Shown here one piece after another: positions 30,363 through 38,489 of a stretch of DNA of 64,000 bases (the stretch's first letter is position 1; each line of letters begins with the position of its first letter). Both the position numbers and the translations under genes were made by a program. The notes under the pieces were generated by a model. It had not been told where the DNA came from. It searched no databases and saw nothing but the letters and a program-made list of their open reading frames with translations. This DNA comes from Nocardioidaceae bacterium UBA4001 (GTDB lineage Bacteria > Actinomycetota > Actinomycetes > Propionibacteriales > Nocardioidaceae), in NCBI GenBank assembly GCA_002384855.1, contig DGBP01000064.1, positions 12,918 to 76,917 of the forward strand, written 5' to 3'.

Positions 30363-32528
30363 TCAGTCCTCCTCGACGGGCTCGACGGGCTCGACGACGA
30401 ACAGCGTCGCCCCCAGGGCCACCTGGTCACCGACGGCGGCGCCGACCCTGGTCACGGTCCCGGCCAGCGGCGCCTTCAGGGCGAGCTCCATCTTCATGGC
30501 CTCCATGACACCGAGTGTCTCCCCCTCCTCCACACGTGCGCCCACCTCGGCCCGGACGGTCAGCACGGTGCCCGGCATCGGCGCGGCGACCGTCCCGTCG
30601 GTCACAGCGTGGTGTGCGCCGGGACCGAACGCGTCCGGCCGCTCGAAGACGTGGGTGCTGCCGCGGTGCGCGACGTCGACCCGGTGCGGGCCGACCCGGA
30701 CAGCGGCCTCGTGGACGAGCCCGTCGACCTCCAGCCGGAGCACGTCCGCCTCCGAGGCGACCGGGTGCACCGTCCAGGTCCGGTCCCCGGCGGTGACCGA
30801 GCCGGTCCGGTCGACGCAGTGCACGACGGTCTCGCCCTCGACGACGAGCTCGACGGTGACCGGGGCGTGCGGTCCCGAGACCCGCCAGCCGTCACCCGCG
30901 CCGAACGGGTGGTCCGTCCGCGCCCGCGGCGTCGCGACCGCCCAGGCGGCCAGGACGGCGGCGACGTCCCCTCCCTCGGCGCGTACGGCGTCGGGGCGGC
31001 TGTCGAGCCAGGCGGTGTCGATCTCGCAGTCGCGGAACGCGTCGGAGTCGGCCAGGCCGCGCAGGAACCCGAGGTTCGTGGTGAGCCCCAGGATCGCGGT
31101 GTCGTCGAGGGCGGTGACCAGGGCCCGGCGGGCGGCCTCGCGGGTCGGGCCGTGCACGATCACCTTGCCGAGCATCGGGTCGTACGACGAGCTGACGACC
31201 TGCCCGGACTCCAGCGCCGCGTCGACCCGCGCCCGCGGTGACCAGCGGACCAGCTCGGCGACGCCGGCCTGCGGCAGGAAGCCGTGGAACGCGTCCTCGG
31301 CGTAGACCCGCGCCTCGATGGCGTGGCCGTCGAGGGTGACCTGGTCCTGCGAGAAGGGCAGCGGCTCGCCGGCGGCGACGGCCAGCTGGAGCGCGACCAG
31401 GTCGAGCGGCTCCCCGCCGACCCGGACGGCGAGCTCGGTGACCGGGTGCTCGACCTGGAGCCGGGTGTTCATCTCGAGGAAGAACACCTCCTCGCCCGCC
31501 ACGAGGAACTCCACGGTGCCGGCGTTGACGTAGCCGACCTCCGTGGCGAGCGCTACGGCCGAGTCGGTGAGGACCCGTCGTACCTCCGCGGAGATGGTGG
31601 GGGCGGGCGCCTCCTCGAGCACCTTCTGGTGCCGGCGCTGGGTGGAGCAGTCACGCTCGAACAGGTGCACCACGGCGCCGTGCGTGTCGGCGAGGACCTG
31701 CACCTCGACGTGGCGGCCGTGCTCGACGTACCTCTCCACGAGGAGCGTGTCGTCGCCGAAGGCGCTCGCCGCCTCACGCCTTGCCGACGCGAGGGCTTCG
31801 GCGAGGTCCGCCGGGTCGCGCACGATCCGCATGCCCTTGCCGCCACCACCGGCGGCAGCCTTCACGAGCAGTGGGAACCCGATGGCCTCCCCGTCGGTCG
31901 AGCCCGTCGAGACCTCGTCGCCGGCCAGCTCGGCCGACGGCACGACGGGCACGCCTGCGGCGATCGCCACCTCGCGGGCGACGTCCTTGCGTCCCATCCG
32001 GTCCATCACGTCGGCGCTCGGGCCAACGAAGGTCAGGCCTGCCTCGACGACGGCACGGGCGAACGGCGCCCGCTCGGAGAGGAAGCCGTACCCGGGGTGG
32101 ACGGCGTCTGCACCGGTGCGGCGGGCGGCGTCGAGGATCCGCGCGGCGTCGAGGTAGGACTCCGTCGCCGGGGTGGGTCCGAGGTGGACCGCGACGTCGG
32201 CGGCCCGCACGTGGGGGGCGTCCCGGTCGGCGTCGGAGTAGACCGCGACGGTGCGCAGGCCCAGCTGCCGGGCGGTGCGGATGATCCGCACCGCGATCTC
32301 GCCGCGGTTGGCGACCAGCAGGGTCGAGAACGGCTTCGGGTTGGTCGATGCACCGGTCGAGCCTGTCGATACGCCGGTCGAGCCTGTCGATACGTCGGTC
32401 GAGCCTGTCGAGACGTCGGTCGAGCCTGTCGATACGTCGGTCGAGCCTGTCGATACGCCGGTCGAGCCTGTCGAGACGTCGGTCGAGCCTGTCGATACGC
32501 CGGTCGAGCCTGTCGAGACCATGCTCAT
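30363..32528 (-). CDS. Methylcrotonyl-CoA carboxylase alpha subunit (biotin carboxylase + BCCP)
   Basis: 721 residues if started at ATG 32528 (TGATG with the beta-subunit stop); a second ATG at 32522 is possible. Residues 1 to about 62 are eight heptads of Val-Ser-Thr-Gly-Ser-Thr-Asp/Gly from 21-bp DNA repeats, not part of the enzyme fold. The biotin carboxylase domain follows: LLVANRGEIAVRI, ATP-grasp AAAGGGGKGM and EMNTRLQVEHPVTE. The C-terminal BCCP has MEAMKMEL. A further palindrome copy encodes VSTGSTD inside the domain (31895-31916). It carboxylates biotin for the beta subunit; the 3-methylcrotonyl assignment rests on the neighbouring HMG-CoA lyase. Confidence 0.93.
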   Translation of the reverse strand: MSMVSTGSTGVSTGSTDVSTGSTGVSTGSTDVSTGSTDVSTGSTDVSTGSTGVSTGSTGASTNPKPFSTLLVANRGEIAVRIIRTARQLGLRTVAVYSDADRDAPHVRAADVAVHLGPTPATESYLDAARILDAARRTGADAVHPGYGFLSERAPFARAVVEAGLTFVGPSADVMDRMGRKDVAREVAIAAGVPVVPSAELAGDEVSTGSTDGEAIGFPLLVKAAAGGGGKGMRIVRDPADLAEALASARREAASAFGDDTLLVERYVEHGRHVEVQVLADTHGAVVHLFERDCSTQRRHQKVLEEAPAPTISAEVRRVLTDSAVALATEVGYVNAGTVEFLVAGEEVFFLEMNTRLQVEHPVTELAVRVGGEPLDLVALQLAVAAGEPLPFSQDQVTLDGHAIEARVYAEDAFHGFLPQAGVAELVRWSPRARVDAALESGQVVSSSYDPMLGKVIVHGPTREAARRALVTALDDTAILGLTTNLGFLRGLADSDAFRDCEIDTAWLDSRPDAVRAEGGDVAAVLAAWAVATPRARTDHPFGAGDGWRVSGPHAPVTVELVVEGETVVHCVDRTGSVTAGDRTWTVHPVASEADVLRLEVDGLVHEAAVRVGPHRVDVAHRGSTHVFERPDAFGPGAHHAVTDGTVAAPMPGTVLTVRAEVGARVEEGETLGVMEAMKMELALKAPLAGTVTRVGAAVGDQVALGATLFVVEPVEPVEED
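32354..32521. repeat. Eight tandem 21-bp palindrome-containing repeats inside the carboxylase N-terminus
   Basis: Eight contiguous copies of CGGTCGAGCCTGTCGATACGC, varying at only two or three positions (TACGC, TACGT, GACGT endings). Each holds an interrupted inverted repeat (GGTCGA...TCGA-ACC type). The period of 21 keeps the frame, giving heptapeptides VSTGSTD or VSTGSTG. No spacers, so not CRISPR. Confidence 0.95.
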
Positions 32529-34084
32529 CACATCCGGAAGACGCCGTACGACGGCGCGGGGATCGGGGCGTTGGCGGCAGCGGCGAGGCCCATGCCGAGG
32601 ACCCGGCGGGTGTCGACCGGGTCGATCACTCCGTCGTCCCAGAGGCGGGCGGTGGAGTAGTACGGCGAGCCCTGCAGCTCGTACTGGTCGCGGATCGGGG
32701 CCTTGAAAGCCTCCTCGTCGTCGGCGCTCCACTCGCCGCCCTTGGCCTCGATGCCGTCGCGGCGGACGGTGGCGAGCACGGAGGCCGCCTGCTCACCGCC
32801 CATCACGGAGATGCGGGCGTTGGGCCACATCCACAGGAAGCGCGGGTCGTAGGCACGGCCGCACATGCCGTAGTTGCCGGCCCCGAACGACCCGCCGATC
32901 ACGACCGTGAACTTCGGGACGACCGAGCAGGCGACCGCCGTCACCAGCTTGGCGCCGTCGCGGGCGATGCCGCCGTTCTCGTACTCCTTGCCCACCATGA
33001 AGCCGGTGATGTTCTGAAGGAACACCAGCGGGATACCGCGCTGGTTGCACAGCTCGATGAAGTGCGCGCCCTTGAGCGAGGACTCGCTGAAGAGGATCCC
33101 GTTGTTCGCGACGATGCCGACCGGGTAGCCCCAGACCCTCGCGAAGCCGCAGACCAGCGTCTCGCCGTAGAGCGCCTTGAACTCGTGGAACCGGGAGCCG
33201 TCGACGATCCGGGTGATCACCTCGCGCACGTCGTACGGCGTCCGCGAGTCGGTCGGGACCACGTCGTAGAGCCCCTCCGGGTCGTCCACCGGCTCCTCGG
33301 GCTCGTGCTGCTCGAGGCTGGGGGGCGTGGGGCGTTCGAAGGTCGCGACGATCGACCGGACGATGGCCAGCGCCTCGGCGTCGTCGGCCGCGAGGTGGTC
33401 CACGACGCCGGACTTCCGCGCGTGGACGTCGCCGCCGCCGAGCTCCTCGGCCGTCACGACCTCACCGGTGGCCGCCTTCACCAGCGGCGGGCCGCCGAGG
33501 AAGATCGTGCCCTGCTCCTTGACGATCACCGACTCGTCCGACATCGCCGGGACGTAGGCGCCGCCGGCGGTGCACGAGCCCATCACGGCCGCGACCTGGG
33601 GGATGCCCTGGGCAGACAGGTTGGCCTGGTTGAAGAAGATCCGGCCGAAGTGCTCCTTGTCGGGGAAGACCTCGTCCTGCATCGGCAGGAACGCGCCGCC
33701 GGAGTCGACGAGGTAGAGGCACGGCAGCCGGTTGGCGCGCGCGACCTCCTGGGCCCGCAGGTGCTTCTTGACGGTGACCGGGTAGTACGTGCCGCCCTTG
33801 ACGGTCGCGTCGTTGGCGACGACCACGCAGTCGCGACCCGACACCCGGCCGATGCCGGTGATGATGCCCGCGGCAGGGACCGCGTCGTCGTACATCCCCG
33901 TCGCCGCGAGCGGGCTGAGCTCGAGGAACGGGCTGCCCGGGTCGAGCAGCCGGTCCACCCGGTCGCGGGCGAGGAGCTTGCCGCGGTCGAGGTGCTTGGC
34001 GCGCGCTGCCTCCGAGCCGCCCCGGCGGACCATGGCGTGCCGGTCGCGGAGCTCCTCGACGAGCCGCCTCATGTCCTGGGCCAC
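32528..34084 (-). CDS. Methylcrotonyl-CoA carboxylase beta subunit (carboxyltransferase)
   Basis: 518 residues. Two crotonase-like halves: the N-terminal carboxyltransferase part with GRDCVVVANDATVKGGTYYP and LYLVDSGGAFLP, and the C-terminal part with NGILFSESSLKGAHFIELC and GGSFGAGNYGMCGRAYDPRF, closely matching methylcrotonyl-CoA carboxylase beta. Transfers CO2 from biotin to 3-methylcrotonyl-CoA. GTG start at 34084; the stop overlaps the alpha-subunit start. Divergent from a TetR gene with two matching operator-like palindromes between. Confidence 0.95.
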   Translation of the reverse strand: MAQDMRRLVEELRDRHAMVRRGGSEAARAKHLDRGKLLARDRVDRLLDPGSPFLELSPLAATGMYDDAVPAAGIITGIGRVSGRDCVVVANDATVKGGTYYPVTVKKHLRAQEVARANRLPCLYLVDSGGAFLPMQDEVFPDKEHFGRIFFNQANLSAQGIPQVAAVMGSCTAGGAYVPAMSDESVIVKEQGTIFLGGPPLVKAATGEVVTAEELGGGDVHARKSGVVDHLAADDAEALAIVRSIVATFERPTPPSLEQHEPEEPVDDPEGLYDVVPTDSRTPYDVREVITRIVDGSRFHEFKALYGETLVCGFARVWGYPVGIVANNGILFSESSLKGAHFIELCNQRGIPLVFLQNITGFMVGKEYENGGIARDGAKLVTAVACSVVPKFTVVIGGSFGAGNYGMCGRAYDPRFLWMWPNARISVMGGEQAASVLATVRRDGIEAKGGEWSADDEEAFKAPIRDQYELQGSPYYSTARLWDDGVIDPVDTRRVLGMGLAAAANAPIPAPSYGVFRM

Positions 34085-34124
34085 CGCAGTCCTCCCCGGC
34101 GTCGTACCTCGTGGTCGAAGCGAT

Positions 34125-34190
34125 GTTAGCGATCATTAACCTCAGGCGTCCACCGCCGGTTCGCCAGACCGGTGGTGAACGAGCGCTAAC
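34125..34190. promoter_or_regulatory. Paired TetR operator candidates in the mcc/tetR intergenic region
   Basis: GTTAGCGATCATTAAC (34125-34140) and GTGAACGAGCGCTAAC (34175-34190). The second, read on the minus strand, is GTTAGCGCTCGTTCAC and matches the first at 13 of 16 positions. Centres are 50 bp apart, and the right site ends 9 bp before the TetR ATG. Placement suits repression of both divergent promoters, released by a leucine-derived acyl-CoA; the ligand is inferred. Confidence 0.7.
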
Positions 34191-34199
34191 CTGCTGGCC

Positions 34200-34766
34200 A
34201 TGGCAGCCTCCCGCCGCGAGCAGATCCTGTCCACCGCGGCCGAGCTCTTCGCCGAGCGCGGGTTCCACGGCGTCTCGGTCGCCGACCTCGGCGCGGCGTG
34301 CGGCATCTCGGGACCGGCGTTGTACCGCCACTTCCCGTCCAAGGACGCGATGCTCGCCGAGATGCTCGTCTCGATCAGCGAGGAGCTCCTCGCCGTCGGC
34401 CGGGAGCGGGTCCGGGAGGCCGACGACCCCCGTGAGGCGCTGCGCGCGCTGGTCGGCTGGCACACCGACTTCGCACTGTCCAACAAGTCGCTGATCGTCG
34501 TCCAGGACCGCGACTGGGCGTCGTTGCCGGACGAGGCGCGTGAACGGGTGCGCGACCTGCAGCGCAGGTACGTCGAGCTGTGGGTCGACCAGATCCGGGC
34601 CGTCCACCGTGACGTCCGGCCCGACCGGGCGAGGGCGATGGCCCACGCGGCGTTCGGCCTGCTCAACTCAACCCCGCACAGTGCGCTGCTGTCGGAGGCA
34701 GAGATGCGCCAGGTGCTCGAGGAGATGGCGCTCGGGGCACTCCACGTGTCGTCGTCGCGCCCCTGA
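34200..34766 (+). CDS. TetR-family regulator of the leucine-catabolic genes
   Basis: 188 residues. N-terminal helix-turn-helix with VSVADLGAACGISGPALYRHF (residues about 23-43), split by family as VADLGAACG and PALYRHFPSK. The helical ligand domain includes the TetR_C-like HAAFGLLNSTPHS, often found beside acyl-CoA degradation genes in actinobacteria. Divergent from the carboxylase operon, so most likely its local repressor. Confidence 0.92.
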   Translation: MAASRREQILSTAAELFAERGFHGVSVADLGAACGISGPALYRHFPSKDAMLAEMLVSISEELLAVGRERVREADDPREALRALVGWHTDFALSNKSLIVVQDRDWASLPDEARERVRDLQRRYVELWVDQIRAVHRDVRPDRARAMAHAAFGLLNSTPHSALLSEAEMRQVLEEMALGALHVSSSRP

Positions 34767-34820
34767 GAAAGCGGCCTCGACCCCGCCCGCCAGGACCTCC
34801 GCTGTGGCAGGGTGGCCGAC

Positions 34821-35603
34821 ATGAGGGTTGCGCTGATGGTCACCTGCGTGAACGACGCGATGTATCCCGAGACGGGCAAGGCGGTGGTGACCCTCCTGCG
34901 AAGACTCGGGGTGGAGGTGGACTTCCCGGAGGCGCAGACCTGCTGCGGCCAGCCGATGGTGAACACCGGCTACCTCGACGAGGCGGTGCCCTTGGTGCGC
35001 AACTTCGTGAACACCTTCGACGGCTACGACGCGGTCGTCACCCCGTCCGGGTCGTGCGCGGGCTCGGTCCGCCACCAGCACTCCCTGGTCGCCCGGCGGG
35101 CCGGGGACCGTGCCCTGGAGGAGGCGGTGGCCAGGACGTCCCCGTGCAGCTACGAGCTCAGTGAGTTCCTGGTCGACGTGCTGGGGGTGGAGGACGTGGG
35201 GGCCTACTTCCCGCACAAGGTGACCTACCACCCGACCTGCCACTCGCTGCGGATGCTCGGGGTGGGCGACCGGCCACTGAGGCTGCTCCAGGCGGTTCGG
35301 GGCCTGAAGCTGGTGGACCTGCCGAAGGCCGAGGAGTGCTGCGGGTTCGGCGGGACCTTCGCGCTGAAGAACGCCGAGACCTCGGTCGCGATGGGCTCGG
35401 ACAAGGCCCGGCACGTCCGCGAGTCCGGCGCGGAGGTGCTGGTGGCCGGGGACAACTCGTGCCTGACCCAGATCGGCGGCCTCCTGTCCCGACAGCGGGC
35501 CGGGGTGCGGGTGATGCACCTCGCGGAGGTGCTGGCCGCGACCGAGGGCTCGACAGGGCACTCGGCCGGGCACCCCGTCGACGCGGCGGAGGTCGGCGCA
35601 TGA
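34821..35603 (+). CDS. lutA: L-lactate utilisation protein LutA ((Fe-S)-binding)
   Basis: 260 residues. Two cysteine-rich CCG domains: CCGQPMVNTGY near residue 35-45 and EECCGFGGTFALK near residue 175, the ligands of the LldE/LutA iron-sulfur site. Family start MRVALMVTCVNDAMYPETGK-like, beginning at ATG 34821. It is one of three soluble subunits that oxidise L-lactate to pyruvate without a flavin lactate dehydrogenase. The stop overlaps lutB by 4 bp (ATGA). Confidence 0.94.
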   Translation: MRVALMVTCVNDAMYPETGKAVVTLLRRLGVEVDFPEAQTCCGQPMVNTGYLDEAVPLVRNFVNTFDGYDAVVTPSGSCAGSVRHQHSLVARRAGDRALEEAVARTSPCSYELSEFLVDVLGVEDVGAYFPHKVTYHPTCHSLRMLGVGDRPLRLLQAVRGLKLVDLPKAEECCGFGGTFALKNAETSVAMGSDKARHVRESGAEVLVAGDNSCLTQIGGLLSRQRAGVRVMHLAEVLAATEGSTGHSAGHPVDAAEVGA

Positions 35604-37075
35604 CCGCGACGTTCGTGGGGATGCCGGCCTTCCCCGGCGCGGCGCGCACGGCCCTGGCCGACACGCAGCTGCGGCAGAACCTCGCCCACGCCACGGGCAC
35701 CATCCGCACCAAGCGTGCCCGCGTGGTGGGCGAGGTCGAGGAGTGGGAGGAGCTCCGTCTGGCGGGGGCGGCGATCAAGGACAACACCCTGCACCACCTC
35801 GACGAGCACCTGCTCCGCCTCGAGGAGTCACTCACCGAGCTGGGCGCGACGGTGCACTGGGCCCGCGACGCCGAGGAGGCCTGCCGGATCGTGGCCGAGG
35901 TCGCCCGCGGCCACGGCGTGGACGAGGTGGTCAAGGTCAAGTCGATGGCCACCCAGGAGATCGGCCTCAACGAGCACCTCGCCGAGGAGGGCATCCTCGC
36001 CTGGGAGACCGACCTCGCGGAGCTCATCGTGCAGCTTGGCGACGACCTGCCCAGCCACATCCTGGTGCCCGCGATCCACCGCAACCGGGCCGAGATCCGC
36101 GAGATCTTCCGCCGCGAGATGGGCAAGGTCGGCCGCCCGGCGCCCGAGGACCTCACCGACGTCCCCGCCGAGCTCGCCGGCGCCGCGCGGCTGCACCTGC
36201 GGGAGAAGTTCCTGCGCGCGAAGGTCGGGGTCTCCGGAGCGAACTTCGCGGTCGCCGACACCGGCACCCTGGTGGTCGTCGAGTCCGAGGGCAACGGCCG
36301 GATGTGCCTGACGCTGCCCGAGGTGCTGGTCTCGGTGGTGGGCGTCGAGAAGGTCGTACCCACCTGGGGCGACCTCGACGTCTTCCTCCAGCTCCTGCCG
36401 CGCAGCTCCACCGGCGAGCGGATGAACCCCTACACCTCCACCTGGGCCGGGATCAGCCCGGGCGACGGTCCGCAGGAGGTTCACGTGGTGCTGCTCGACA
36501 ACGGCCGCACCAAGGCGCTCGCCGACACCGTCGGTCGCCAGGCGCTGCGCTGCATCCGCTGCTCGGCCTGCCTCAACGTCTGCCCGGTCTACGAGCGCAC
36601 CGGCGGGCACGCGTACGGGTCGGTCTACCCCGGCCCGATCGGCGCGATCCTCAACCCGCTGCTCAAGGGCGTCGGCCACGACGACCAGGTCGACTCCCTG
36701 CCCTACGCCTCGAGCCTCTGCGGCGCCTGCTTCGAGGTCTGCCCGGTCCGCATCGACATCCCCGAGGTGCTGGTGCACCTGCGCTCCCAGGTGGTCGACA
36801 CCCACCGCGGCCACAAGCCTCCCAAGCCCGAGGCGGTCGCGATGAGGACGGCCGCCTGGACCCTCGGTGACGCCCGCCGCCTCGGTCTGGCCGAGCGCGC
36901 CTCCGGCCTGGTCGGCAGGCTCACCCGCCGCGGCCGAGCCCTCCCAGGAGGACGGCGCGCCCTCGGCAGGCTGCCCTGGCCCGGGTCGCTGTGGAGCGAC
37001 GCCCGCGACCTGCCCCAACCACCCACCGAGTCGTTCCGGGCCTGGTGGAAGCGCACCTCGGGAGGACGAGGATGA
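35600..37075 (+). CDS. lutB: L-lactate utilisation protein LutB (iron-sulfur)
   Basis: 491 residues. An N-terminal LUD domain (GVDEVVKVKSMATQEIGLNE; SGANFAVADTGTLVVVESEG region) is followed by a ferredoxin part with CIRCSACLNVCPVYERTGG and CGACFEVCPVRIDIP, eight Cys for two [4Fe-4S] clusters. The C-terminal tail is basic with a WWKRTSG end. Electron-transfer core of the LutABC complex. ATGA overlaps at both ends show tight coupling with lutA and lutC. Confidence 0.95.
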   Translation: MTATFVGMPAFPGAARTALADTQLRQNLAHATGTIRTKRARVVGEVEEWEELRLAGAAIKDNTLHHLDEHLLRLEESLTELGATVHWARDAEEACRIVAEVARGHGVDEVVKVKSMATQEIGLNEHLAEEGILAWETDLAELIVQLGDDLPSHILVPAIHRNRAEIREIFRREMGKVGRPAPEDLTDVPAELAGAARLHLREKFLRAKVGVSGANFAVADTGTLVVVESEGNGRMCLTLPEVLVSVVGVEKVVPTWGDLDVFLQLLPRSSTGERMNPYTSTWAGISPGDGPQEVHVVLLDNGRTKALADTVGRQALRCIRCSACLNVCPVYERTGGHAYGSVYPGPIGAILNPLLKGVGHDDQVDSLPYASSLCGACFEVCPVRIDIPEVLVHLRSQVVDTHRGHKPPKPEAVAMRTAAWTLGDARRLGLAERASGLVGRLTRRGRALPGGRRALGRLPWPGSLWSDARDLPQPPTESFRAWWKRTSGGRG

Positions 37076-37671
37076 ACGCACGCGAGGAGATCCTCGGCCG
37101 GATCCGTGAGGCGGTGGCGGACCGCGCCGGCGCGGAGCCGGTCCACGTGCCGCGCGGGTACCGCACCCTGCCCGCCCCCGACGGCGTGGTCGACCTGTTC
37201 GTGGACCGGGTCGAGGACTACCGCGCCGTCGTCACCCGCTGCACCGCAGCCGAGGTCCCGGCGCGGATCCGCGAGGCGCTCGGCACGGCCGGTCGCGTGC
37301 TGGCCGCCCCCGGCCTCCGGTACGACGTCGACGGGGCGGTCGTGGACGACGGCCAGACCGCGCTGGAGCTCGACCGGCTCGACGCGGTGGTGACCGAGGC
37401 CTCGGTGGGCATCGCGTCGACCGGCACCATCGTCCTCGAGCACGGCACCGGCCAGGGCCGTCGGGCGCTCAGTCTCGTCCCCGACCTCCACGTGTGCGTC
37501 GTGCGCGCCGACCAGATCGTCCCCGGGGTCCCCGAGGCGGTCGCCGCCCTCGACCCGCAGCGGCCCCAGACCTGGATCAGTGGCCCCAGCGCCACCAGCG
37601 ACATCGAGCTCGACCGCGTCGAGGGCGTGCACGGCCCCCGCAACCTGCACGTGATCGTGGCCGGCGACTGA
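37072..37671 (+). CDS. lutC: L-lactate utilisation protein LutC
   Basis: 199 residues, LUD domain: AREEILGRIREAVAD at the N-terminus, EASVGIASTGTIVLEHGTGQ, SLVPDLHVCVVRADQIV and the end SATSDIELDRVEGVHGPRN, all typical of LutC/YkgG. Third subunit of the lactate oxidation complex; no redox centre of its own. Converges with the IclR gene, 10 bp between stops. Confidence 0.94.
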   Translation: MNAREEILGRIREAVADRAGAEPVHVPRGYRTLPAPDGVVDLFVDRVEDYRAVVTRCTAAEVPARIREALGTAGRVLAAPGLRYDVDGAVVDDGQTALELDRLDAVVTEASVGIASTGTIVLEHGTGQGRRALSLVPDLHVCVVRADQIVPGVPEAVAALDPQRPQTWISGPSATSDIELDRVEGVHGPRNLHVIVAGD

Positions 37672-37681
37672 CCAGCGCCGC

Positions 37682-38467
37682 TCAGCGGTCGTCGTCGCCG
37701 AGCACCTGCACGGACAGGAAGTGCGCCACCTGGGCCATCTTCTCCACGAGGCCAGGGGAGGCGGCACCGGGGAACCGGCCCGCCGGACCTGAGAGGGACA
37801 TCGCCGCGACGACCTCCCCGCGCCGGAGGACGGGCACGGCCACGCACCGCACCCCGACCTCCTGCTCACCCTCGTCGACGGCGTAGCCCCGAGCCCTGGT
37901 CTCGTCGAGCACGGCCAGGAAGGCGCCGAGCTCGGTGATCGTGTGCGGGGTGTGCGCTGGCAGGCCGGTGCGACGCAGCACGGCCTCCGCCCGGTCTCGT
38001 GGAAGCCCCGCGAGGAGGACCTTGCCCACGGCGGTGGAGTGCGGAGGGACGTGACGGCCCTCCTCGGCGAACATCCGGAGGCTGTGCGGGGAAGGGGACT
38101 GTGCGACGTACACGACGTCGTTGCCCTCGAGCACCGCGAGGTTCGCGCTCTCCCCGGACACCTCGACGAGCTCGGTGAGGTAGGGCCGTGCCGCCCGCGC
38201 CAGGGACCGCTGCGCCACGTCGCCCAGACGCAGCGCAGCGGTGCCGATGGAGTACTTGCGGGTCGCGTCCTGGTGGACGTACCCGCGCAGCTCCAGGCTG
38301 CGGAGGAGGCGGTGGACGGTTCCCTGCGGGAGGCCCGCCGCCCGAGCGAGCTCGCCGACCCCGACAGGTACGTCGGAGCCGGCGAGCGTCTCGAGCAGGT
38401 CCAGAGCACGGTCCACCGACTGCACGCTGCCGCGTCCCCGGACCGTCTCGGGAACCTCCGCACTCAT
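37682..38467 (-). CDS. IclR-family transcriptional regulator
   Basis: 261 residues. The winged helix-turn-helix (SVDRALDLLETLAG; ELARAAGLPQGTVHRLLRSL) is followed by the effector domain (LAVLEGNDVVYVAQ; STAVGKVLLAGLP; ARGYAVDEGEQEVGVRCVAVPV; MSLSGPAGR). IclR regulators of this type respond to small organic acids. It lies 22 bp downstream of the permease gene and is probably the last gene of the hydroxy-acid operon, so likely controls it. A candidate operator palindrome lies at 46293-46307. Confidence 0.92.
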   Translation of the reverse strand: MSAEVPETVRGRGSVQSVDRALDLLETLAGSDVPVGVGELARAAGLPQGTVHRLLRSLELRGYVHQDATRKYSIGTAALRLGDVAQRSLARAARPYLTELVEVSGESANLAVLEGNDVVYVAQSPSPHSLRMFAEEGRHVPPHSTAVGKVLLAGLPRDRAEAVLRRTGLPAHTPHTITELGAFLAVLDETRARGYAVDEGEQEVGVRCVAVPVLRRGEVVAAMSLSGPAGRFPGAASPGLVEKMAQVAHFLSVQVLGDDDR

Positions 38468-38489
38468 GGTGTCCGCCCGTGCCGTACGG

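Noticed and set aside
32354..32521. CRISPR-like array of short repeats
   Set aside because: The units are contiguous with no spacers, the period is 21 bp and the frame is coding. No cas genes are near.
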